Positions 1 through 4,677 of a DNA stretch of 5,921 bases are shown piece after piece. The DNA is taken from positions 1 to 5,921 of the forward strand of contig JAAYXG010000467.1 in assembly GCA_012516015.1 (NCBI GenBank). The letters run 5' to 3'. This stretch comes from Lysobacteraceae bacterium. GTDB taxonomy: Bacteria; Pseudomonadota; Gammaproteobacteria; Steroidobacterales; Steroidobacteraceae. Under the pieces are notes generated by a model. The model was not told where the DNA came from. It did no database searches and saw nothing but the letters and a program-made list of their open reading frames with translations. Position numbers and translations under genes: made by a program. Every line of letters begins with the position of its first letter. The stretch's first letter is position 1.

Positions 1-967
1 ACACGTGAGCGCGCTGCTCGGCGTCGAGCAGCAATTGTTGCCCGCGCTCGCCTATCTCAGTGCGATGATCAGCCGGCGCATCACGGAGATCGGCGACGTC
101 GTGAAGACGGGGCGCACGCATCTGATGGACGCGATGCCCGTGACGTTCGGTCAGGAGATGAGCGGCTGGCGCGCGCAGATCGAAAACGGCACGGCGCGCA
201 TCATGGAGTCGCGAGTGCGCCTGCAGGCAATCGCGCTCGGCGGCACTGCCGTCGGAACGGGCATCAACGCGCACCCGAAATTTGCGGCACGCGCCGCTCG
301 CTATCTGAGCCGCAAGAGCGGGCTCGAGCTGCGGCCGAGCCCGAACTATTTCGAGGCGCTGTCGTCGCAGGACGCGGCCGTCGAGCTCTCCGGACAATTG
401 CGCGTGCTCGCGGTGTCGGTCATGAAGATCGCGAACGACCTGCGCTGGATGAACAGCGGTCCTCTGGCAGGATTGGGCGAAATCGCTTTGCCCGCGCTGC
501 AACCGGGCAGCAGCATCATGCCCGGCAAGGTCAATCCGGTGATTCCGGAAGCGGTCGCGATGGTCGCGGCGCAAGTCATGGGGAACGATGCGACGATCGC
601 GATTGCGGGTCAGTCGGGCAACTTCCAGTTGAACGTCATGTTGCCGCTCGTCGCGTACAACCTCCTGCAGAGCATCGACTTGCTCGCGAATGCGGCACGC
701 GTATTGGCCGATTCGGCGATTGCGGGGTTCACCGTCAACGAAGCCCGCATCGGCGCGGCGCTCGAGCGCAATCCGATCCTGATCACTGCCTTGAACACCG
801 TGAGCGGCTACGAACAGGGCGCGAAGATCGCGAAGCAGGCTTACGCGGAAGGACGGCCCGTCCTCGACGTGGCGGCGGAGCAAACGAAGCTCTCGCGCGA
901 GGAGTTGGAGAAATTGCTCGATCCGCGCGGCCTGGTGAAAGGCGGCGAGCCCGGAGGCGGCGGCTGA
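1..967 (+). CDS. fumC: Class II fumarate hydratase, C-terminal two thirds (5' end outside window)
   Basis: Class II fumarases interconvert fumarate and L-malate in the cytoplasm as iron-free homotetramers. The first complete codon is at position 2 (His) and the frame is open to the window edge. By comparison with E. coli FumC that His-Val lies well inside the protein, so the GTG at position 5 is an internal Val and not the start; roughly 140 N-terminal residues are missing. Visible family motifs are GRTHLMDA (its His, at 119-121, matches E. coli His188), ALGGTAVGTG, MKIANDLRW, and the superfamily signature GSSIMPGKVNP at about 506-538, with the catalytic-loop serine. PGKVNP favours fumarase over aspartase, which usually has PAKVNP. 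The residues after it (VIPEAVAMVAAQ) are less typical than the PTQ-E-A-TM of E. coli FumC, suggesting a divergent fumarase branch. The tail ends in GGEPGGGG. The next gene starts 4 nt after the stop, so the two are probably co-transcribed. Confidence 0.9.
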   Translation, partial: HVSALLGVEQQLLPALAYLSAMISRRITEIGDVVKTGRTHLMDAMPVTFGQEMSGWRAQIENGTARIMESRVRLQAIALGGTAVGTGINAHPKFAARAARYLSRKSGLELRPSPNYFEALSSQDAAVELSGQLRVLAVSVMKIANDLRWMNSGPLAGLGEIALPALQPGSSIMPGKVNPVIPEAVAMVAAQVMGNDATIAIAGQSGNFQLNVMLPLVAYNLLQSIDLLANAARVLADSAIAGFTVNEARIGAALERNPILITALNTVSGYEQGAKIAKQAYAEGRPVLDVAAEQTKLSREELEKLLDPRGLVKGGEPGGGG

Positions 968-971
968 TTCC

Positions 972-1643
972 GTGTCGTTACTCCCGATACTTCGCGACAA
1001 GACGAGGTTGCGTGCGCTCATCGTCGAGCGCCTCAAGGGAACGCGGGCGCATACGGATATCGAAAGTGCCGTGGAAGCCTCGGCGCGCTCGAGCGTCAAT
1101 GCGCTCGTCCGTCAGTATCTGCCGGAAACACCTGCCGCAGCGGCGGTGCTCGTACCGATCGTCGATCGCGACGAAGGCCTCACCGTGTTGTTGACACGGC
1201 GCGCTTCGCACCTTCGACATCATGCGGGTCAGATCAGCTTCCCGGGCGGGCGCGTCGAACCGACGGATCTCGATGCGTTCGACGCCGCATTACGAGAGGC
1301 GCACGAGGAGATCGGCCTTCCGCGCGAGCGGGTGGAGCTCGCCGGTTACTTGGATCCGCAGCTCGTCGTGAGCGGCTTTTGGGTCACGCCCGTCGTCGGC
1401 TTCGTCGAGCCCGGCTTCGCTCTGACGCTCGATGCGAGCGAAGTCGAATCGACGTTTGAAGTGCCGCTGGCGCACGTTCTCGATCCGGCGAATCATCGTC
1501 CGCGCGAACGGGCGTTCGGCACGACGACGCTGCGCGTTTACGAGATCCCGTTCGGCCCATACAACATCTGGGGTGCGACCGCCGCGATGCTCATCGAGCT
1601 CTATAACGTGGTGAGCAGGCGCGAGGGCGCGCCTGCTGTGTGA
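972..1643 (+). CDS. Nudix hydrolase, CoA pyrophosphatase type (NudL/YeaB-like)
   Basis: Probable metal-dependent hydrolase that splits CoA and CoA derivatives into 3',5'-ADP and phosphopantetheine, acting in the cytosol. The 223-residue product carries the two family marks in order. The first is the CoA-pyrophosphatase motif LLTxRxxxxRxxxGxxxFPGG at residues 73-93. The second is the Nudix core REAHEEIGL at 108-116, whose E109, E112 and E113 should bind Mg2+/Mn2+. Later stretches VTPVVGFVEP (138-147) and the YNIWGATAAM region (197-206) also match E. coli NudL in order. It is somewhat longer than NudL (about 190 aa) because of an N-terminal extension of about 50 residues. The GTG start at 972 is chosen because it lies 4 nt after the fumC stop and no better start precedes the domain; the only Shine-Dalgarno-like word, GGAGG at 953-957, is 14 nt away, rather far. 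Substrate is inferred from family membership only. Confidence 0.88.
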   Translation: MSLLPILRDKTRLRALIVERLKGTRAHTDIESAVEASARSSVNALVRQYLPETPAAAAVLVPIVDRDEGLTVLLTRRASHLRHHAGQISFPGGRVEPTDLDAFDAALREAHEEIGLPRERVELAGYLDPQLVVSGFWVTPVVGFVEPGFALTLDASEVESTFEVPLAHVLDPANHRPRERAFGTTTLRVYEIPFGPYNIWGATAAMLIELYNVVSRREGAPAV

Positions 1644-1644
1644 C

Positions 1645-1717
1645 GTGTAAGGTGTAAAGTGTGGAGTGGCGGGTCAGAGAATTTCGATTCTGACCTTACA
1701 CCCTACACATTACACTT
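1645..1717. repeat. Inverted heptad-repeat element A (GTGTAAN type), long imperfect hairpin
   Basis: This element begins right after the Nudix gene stop. The left arm is made of 7-bp units, GTGTAAG, GTGTAAA, GTGTGGA and GTGGCGG, followed by GTCAGAG. The right arm read on the minus strand gives GTGTAAT, GTGTAGG, GTGTAAG and then GTCAGAAT. The arms pair as GTGTAA 1645-1650 with 1710-1715, GTGTA 1652-1656 with 1704-1708, GTGT 1659-1662 with 1698-1701, and perfectly as GGTCAGA 1672-1678 with TCTGACC 1689-1695. The tip can fold with a TTCG tetraloop (1683-1686 region, after a 2-nt bulge). No T-run follows, so it is not a textbook intrinsic terminator, though it may reduce read-through into mazG or protect the upstream mRNA end. 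It resembles elements B and C downstream in architecture. Confidence 0.85.
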
Positions 1718-1739
1718 CCAGACGCGACACAGCGCAGAT

Positions 1740-2543
1740 ATGCAGCACCCGGCGCACAAGGCTCCGATCGCCCGTCTCTTAACGATCATGTCTCGCCTGC
1801 GCGATCCGAACGGCGGATGTCCGTGGGATCTCGAGCAGACCTTCAAGACGATCGCACCCTATACGATCGAGGAAGCGTACGAAGTTGCGGATGCGATCGA
1901 GCGCGACGACATGAACGACTTGCGCGATGAGCTCGGCGATCTGTTGTTTCAAGTCGTGTTTCACTCGCAGATGGCGCGGGAGCGCGGCGCGTTTACCTTC
2001 GATGACGTCGTCGATGCCATCTGCGACAAGATGGAGCGGCGCCACCCGCACGTGTTCGGCGAAGCGCGCATCGAGAACGCGGCCGAGCAGACGATCGCGT
2101 GGGACGAGCAGAAGCGTCGCGAGCGCGCGCAGACGGCGCAAAGCGTTCTCGACGACGTGCCGCTCGCGCTGCCGGCGCTGACGCGCGCGAACAAGCTCGG
2201 CAAGCGCGCCGCCGAGGTCGGCTTCGAGTGGCCGGATACGCACGGTGCGCTCGACAAAGTCGTGGAGGAAATCGAGGAGCTGCGAACCGAGCTCGCCGCG
2301 TCGCCCGATCTCGAGCGAATCTCGAACGAGATCGGCGATTTGCTGTTCAGTCTCGTAAACGTGTGCCGATACCTGAGGATCGATCCCGAAACCTCGTTGC
2401 GCAATGCGAACGCCAAATTCGAGCGGCGCTTCCGCTATGTCGAACGCCGGCTCAAGGAGCAGGGCCGCTCGCCCGAGCAGGCGACGCTCGAGGAGATGGA
2501 TGCGTTGTGGGAGGAGGGCAAGAGACGAAACGGCGCCGAGTGA
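1740..2543 (+). CDS. mazG: Nucleoside triphosphate pyrophosphohydrolase MazG
   Basis: MazG hydrolyses (d)NTPs to the monophosphate plus pyrophosphate in the cytoplasm and is considered a pool-cleaning enzyme linked to starvation responses. The product is 267 aa, close to the 263 of E. coli MazG, with both all-alpha MazG domains. The N-terminal domain has EExxE at E44/E45/E48 and ExxD at E64/D67. The C-terminal domain has EExxE at E176/E177/E180 and ExxD at E197/D200. Both metal-binding sets are intact, so no decay is visible. The opening LLTIMSRLRDPNGGCPWD and the linker W-DEQK are characteristic. The ATG at 1740 is preferred over an in-frame GTG at 1659, because 1659 lies inside the hairpin repeat and would add 27 residues absent from E. 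coli MazG. No clear Shine-Dalgarno sequence precedes 1740. Confidence 0.93.
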   Translation: MQHPAHKAPIARLLTIMSRLRDPNGGCPWDLEQTFKTIAPYTIEEAYEVADAIERDDMNDLRDELGDLLFQVVFHSQMARERGAFTFDDVVDAICDKMERRHPHVFGEARIENAAEQTIAWDEQKRRERAQTAQSVLDDVPLALPALTRANKLGKRAAEVGFEWPDTHGALDKVVEEIEELRTELAASPDLERISNEIGDLLFSLVNVCRYLRIDPETSLRNANAKFERRFRYVERRLKEQGRSPEQATLEEMDALWEEGKRRNGAE

Positions 2544-2587
2544 CGAGCACGCCCCGACCCTTTTTGCCCGTCGCCCGTCACCGAATA

Positions 2588-2621
2588 GTTCAGTTTCCAT
2601 TCAGAGCCTCAAACCTACAGT
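2588..2621 (+). promoter_or_regulatory. Candidate PhoP-type activated promoter of the glycine-zipper gene
   Basis: Two direct hexamers, GTTCAG (2588-2593) and ATTCAG (2599-2604), are separated by 5 nt, giving an 11-bp period. After 11 nt comes a -10-like TACAGT (2616-2621), while no good -35 hexamer is present. OmpR/PhoB-family regulators such as PhoP of enteric bacteria bind hexamer-5-hexamer direct repeats placed about 11-12 nt upstream of the -10 and replace the -35 contact. The spacing here fits that rule, but the half-site word differs from the enteric (T/G)GTTTA. Transcription would begin near 2628, leaving a leader of about 40 nt before the ATG at 2668. The regulator encoded at 3877 is the obvious candidate, which is inference. 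Confidence 0.55.
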
Positions 2622-2667
2622 CCCTTCCAAGGTCGGCGAATCCAAGCCGGCGCTCGGAGAGAAGAAC

Positions 2668-3240
2668 ATGCGTTTGAGTCGCAGTCTGATTGGTGTAGTG
2701 GGTGTGCTGGGCGTGGTTGCGACCGCTTCCGCCGCGCCGCCGCCTTGGTCGAATGCGCGCCACTATCGCGGGCCCTCGCATGCCGAGTACCAGTACGCCC
2801 GAGTCGTGCACGTCGATCCCATCGTCCGTCAGGTCCGTGTCGAAACTCCGCGCCGGGAGTGCTGGGACGAGACGCGATACGTCGATTCTCGCCCGCATAT
2901 CTCGGATCCGAACGTCGGCGGACGCACCTTGCTCGGAGCCGCGATCGGCGGCGTCATCGGCCATCAGTTCGGCAGTGGGCGAGGTCGCGACGCGGCCACG
3001 ATCGCGGGTGCCCTCATCGGTGCCGGCGTCGGCTACGACAGCGCGGCGAAGCGTTATCCGCACGGCGGATACGAGGAAGTCGTGCAGCGGTGCGACGTAC
3101 GCTACGAGCACGCCGTCGAGGAGCGCATCGAGGGCTATCGTGTGACGTACGAGGTCAACGGCCGGCATTACAAGACGCAGCTCCCGTACGATCCGGGCGA
3201 TCGAATCCGGGTGCGCGTTGCCGTGTCGCCGGCCGAGTGA
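2668..3240 (+). CDS. Exported glycine zipper 2TM domain protein
   Basis: The product has 190 residues. A Sec signal peptide spans about residues 1-22 (basic MRLSR, hydrophobic core, ATASA then APPPW). There is no cysteine at the cleavage site, so it is not a standard lipoprotein. Residues about 84-124 form a glycine-zipper hairpin: GGRTLLGAAIGGVIGHQFG, a short charged turn, then TIAGALIGAGVGYD, as in the Rick_17kDa_Anti/glycine-zipper 2TM family of outer-membrane-associated proteins. C65 and C142 lie on either side and could form a disulfide in the periplasm. The C-terminus, GYRVTYEVNG followed by LPYDPGDRIRVRV, is a conserved tail in proteobacterial members as I remember them. The ATG at 2668 is chosen for the signal peptide and a GGAGA (2656-2660) 7 nt upstream; the open frame extends farther upstream, but only into mazG. 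Exact function is unknown; an envelope role is inferred. The upstream promoter suggests control by a PhoP-like regulator. Confidence 0.87.
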   Translation: MRLSRSLIGVVGVLGVVATASAAPPPWSNARHYRGPSHAEYQYARVVHVDPIVRQVRVETPRRECWDETRYVDSRPHISDPNVGGRTLLGAAIGGVIGHQFGSGRGRDAATIAGALIGAGVGYDSAAKRYPHGGYEEVVQRCDVRYEHAVEERIEGYRVTYEVNGRHYKTQLPYDPGDRIRVRVAVSPAE

Positions 3241-3292
3241 GCCGAGGCGGGGCCGGGACGTGATCTCGCGTTCCGCGGCAAGTACACTACGA

Positions 3293-3328
3293 GAACACCG
3301 GCGCTTCGAGGTGAAGTTGCCGGTGTTC
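3293..3328. other. Strong intergenic hairpin between the glycine-zipper and PepSY genes
   Basis: A perfect 10-bp inverted repeat, GAACACCGGC (3293-3302) and GCCGGTGTTC (3319-3328), encloses a second stem, CTTC (3304-3307) with GAAG (3313-3316) around a GAGGT loop. It lies 53 nt after the glycine-zipper stop and 74 nt before the PepSY start. No T-tract follows on either strand, so a rho-independent terminator is not well supported. It could be a structured mRNA end or leader, or a protein-binding palindrome. A weak -10-like TACACT at 3283-3288 would start a transcript close to the first base of the hairpin. Confidence 0.6.
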
Positions 3329-3402
3329 GACCATTGAGGGGACTTGAGTTTCTTTTGCGCGATGATCTCATCTACCGCCGACGCCGGAGTCTCCTAGCCG
3401 TC

Positions 3403-3699
3403 ATGCGCAGTTCTCGATTTTTGGTGCTGCTCTGTGCGTTGCTGACGACGCTGGGCAGCGTGACGCATGCGCAAGAGCTCATCGATCGGCGCAACCAGCC
3501 GCGGCGCGAGCAGCGCGCGCCGCAGAACATCTCTTTGGACGATGCGGTGCGAATGGCCCAGAGCCGCTACCGCGCAAAAGCGGTGCGAGCGGAGACCGTG
3601 AACAACGGCGGGCGACGAGTGCATCAGATTCGCCTGCTGAGCGCCGAAGGCAAGGTCTGGATGGTGCGAGTGGATGCGGAAACCGGAGCGATGTATTGA
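3403..3699 (+). CDS. Small exported PepSY domain protein
   Basis: The product has 98 residues. Residues 1-23 form a signal peptide (MRSSR, hydrophobic stretch, then VTHA before QE). A short Arg/Gln-rich linker follows, then a single PepSY domain from about residue 41 (ISLDDAVRMAQSRYRAKAV) to the end. The domain closes on its typical VRVDAETGAMY strand at the extreme C-terminus. PepSY domains occur in inhibitory propeptides and in small periplasmic proteins, and in many gammaproteobacteria such a gene stands just upstream of a PhoP/PhoQ-like pair, as here. That suggests, but does not prove, a role as accessory or target of the sensor kinase. The ATG at 3403 fits the signal peptide; GGAG at 3386-3389 is a distant Shine-Dalgarno candidate (13 nt). 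An in-frame TTG at 3334 would add 23 residues with no family support. Confidence 0.85.
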   Translation: MRSSRFLVLLCALLTTLGSVTHAQELIDRRNQPRREQRAPQNISLDDAVRMAQSRYRAKAVRAETVNNGGRRVHQIRLLSAEGKVWMVRVDAETGAMY

Positions 3700-3705
3700 A
3701 GGCCG

Positions 3706-3862
3706 GTTGACCGTTGACGGTTGACGGCCAGAGGAATGGGCGCCAATGATTCATCGCACCGACCTGATGCACGGGCTTCTTTGTGCGGGTAGAGGTGTGG
3801 AGGTGCGGACGCCAGAAGGCTGGCACACTCTGGCCGTCAACTCTCAACCGTCAACTGTCAAC
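3706..3862. repeat. Inverted heptad-repeat element B (GTTGACN type)
   Basis: The left arm 3706-3733 is three units (GTTGACC, GTTGACG, GTTGAC) followed by GGCCAGAG. The right arm 3828-3862 is the inverse: CTCTGGCC and then four CAAC-type units, whose minus-strand reading is GTTGACA, GTTGACG, GTTGAGA, GTTGAC, GGCCAGAG. GTTGACGGCCAGAG (3720-3733) pairs perfectly over 14 bp with 3828-3841, and the next bases pair with few mismatches. The enclosed 94 bp (3734-3827) carry a small stem, GCCAG-AAGG-CTGGC (3811-3824), and no convincing gene. The element occupies nearly the whole gap between the PepSY and response-regulator genes and stops 14 nt before the regulator ATG. Confidence 0.9.
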
Positions 3863-3876
3863 TAAGCTCATCTCTC

Positions 3877-4581
3877 ATGCGTGTACTGATCGTCGAAGAC
3901 GAAACCGCGTTGCGCGAATCGCTCGTGCAGCAGCTGAAGGATGCCGGCTTCAACGTCGACGCTGCGGCGGACGGCGAGGAAGGGCTGTACTTCGGACGCG
4001 AGTACGCGATCGATCTCGCGATCATCGACCTGGGGTTGCCGAAGGTGCCTGGGCTCGAGCTCATCAAGAAGCTGCGCGAGGAGCGCAAGGCCTATCCGAT
4101 CTTGATCCTCACGGCGCGCGATCGGTGGCAAGACAAGGTCGAAGGATTGCAGGCGGGCGCGGATGACTATGTCGCGAAGCCCTTCCATTTCGAAGAGCTG
4201 CTTGCCCGCATGCAGGCGCTCCTTCGCCGTTCGGGCGGTTGGGCGCAACCCGTGCTCCGCTGTGGTCCCGTCGCACTCGATCCGCGCACACAGGAAGTGA
4301 CCGTCAACGACCAGAAAGTCGAGCTCACGAGCTTCGAATATCGAATCCTCGAATATCTCATGCATCGCGCAGGCGAGGTGATCTCCAAAACGGAGCTGAC
4401 GGAGCGCCTGTATGCGCAGGATTTCGATCGCGACAGCAACACGATCGAAGTCTTCATCGGCCGCTTGCGGCGCAAGCTCGATCCCGGCGATACGATCAAA
4501 CCGATCGAGACTTTGCGCGGGCGCGGCTACCGCTTCGCGCTCGAGCGCGAAGGCGCGAGCGCAGGCGCGGTTGACAGTTGA
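3877..4581 (+). CDS. phoP: PhoP-like OmpR-family response regulator
   Basis: Cytoplasmic transcription factor of 234 residues, with an N-terminal receiver (about 1-118) and a C-terminal winged helix (about 126-222). Receiver residues are complete: acidic E7/D8, phospho-acceptor D51 in IIDLGLP, T79 in LTARD and K101 in AKPFH. The segment RWQDKVEGLQAGADDYV followed by KPFHFEELLARMQALLRR is much closer to PhoP than to general OmpR regulators. The DNA-binding half shows LTSFEYRILEYL, the NTIEVFIGRLRRKL recognition-helix region and the RGRGYRF wing. The ATG at 3877 gives the exact family N-terminus, but only a pyrimidine-rich CTCATCTCTC precedes it and no Shine-Dalgarno sequence is seen. The protein runs about 13 residues past the usual end; its last three codons and stop (4570-4581) are the first bases of repeat element C. 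Partner kinase follows 96 nt downstream. The specific PhoP name is by similarity; signal and regulon are not shown. Confidence 0.92.
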   Translation: MRVLIVEDETALRESLVQQLKDAGFNVDAAADGEEGLYFGREYAIDLAIIDLGLPKVPGLELIKKLREERKAYPILILTARDRWQDKVEGLQAGADDYVAKPFHFEELLARMQALLRRSGGWAQPVLRCGPVALDPRTQEVTVNDQKVELTSFEYRILEYLMHRAGEVISKTELTERLYAQDFDRDSNTIEVFIGRLRRKLDPGDTIKPIETLRGRGYRFALEREGASAGAVDS

Positions 4582-4673
4582 CGGTTGACCGTTGACGGCC
4601 AGAGAAAGCGCTCCTATTCCGGTCCTCGTACTTCCCGCGTTCTGTTCCGACCGTCCACTGTCACCGTCAACCG
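4570..4673. repeat. Heptad-repeat element C (GTTGACN type), right arm degenerate
   Basis: The left arm 4570-4604 is GTTGACA, GTTGACG, GTTGACC, GTTGAC, GGCCAGAG. It matches the inverted right arm of element B at 33 of 35 positions. The opposite arm, 4651-4673, is degenerate; on the minus strand it reads GTTGACG, GTGACA, GTGGACG, and CTCTGGCC is lost. The 46 bp between (4605-4650) show no gene. The element begins inside the response-regulator gene, supplying its stop codon, and ends 4 nt before the kinase ATG. phoP and phoQ genes are usually almost contiguous, so this gap looks like an insertion into the operon. Confidence 0.85.
4592..4620 (+). promoter_or_regulatory. Possible sigma70 promoter built on the last heptad of element C
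   Basis: TTGACG (4592-4597) resembles a -35 hexamer and is followed after 17 nt by TATTCC (4615-4620), a weak -10. It would drive the sensor kinase gene at 4678 separately from the regulator. Every GTTGACN unit contains TTGAC, so a -35 match is expected by composition, and the -10 is poor. This is a speculative site. Confidence 0.2.
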
Positions 4674-4677
4674 ATAG

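Noticed and set aside
1645..1717. Element A as a rho-independent terminator
   Set aside because: The stem is AT-containing with several mismatches and is not followed by a T-run on either strand.
1659..1739. Upstream GTG start for mazG adding 27 residues
   Set aside because: The extra codons are translated repeat sequence of element A and have no counterpart in E. coli MazG.
1779..2600. 273-codon open frame on the minus strand
   Set aside because: It is antisense to mazG, which has both complete metal-binding domains. The minus-strand product is low-complexity Arg/Leu/Ala-rich with no known motif.
3344..3373. Possible promoter TTGAGT (3344-3349), 18 nt, TCATCT (3368-3373) before the PepSY gene
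   Set aside because: The -10 is poor and the spacing not optimal. It is only one of several equally weak matches in the gap, so it is not listed as a feature.
3334..3402. Upstream TTG start for the PepSY protein
   Set aside because: It would bury the signal peptide behind 23 charged residues. The ATG at 3403 gives a normal exported protein.
3783..4166. 127-codon plus-strand frame starting inside element B
   Set aside because: It begins in the repeat core, then runs out of frame through the response-regulator gene as Arg/Ala-rich sequence. No ribosome site or domain supports it.
3706..4673. Heptad arrays as a CRISPR array or origin iterons
   Set aside because: Units are 7 bp, contiguous and arranged as inverted arms with no regular spacers, unlike CRISPR. 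There is no replication gene or AT-rich unwinding region nearby.
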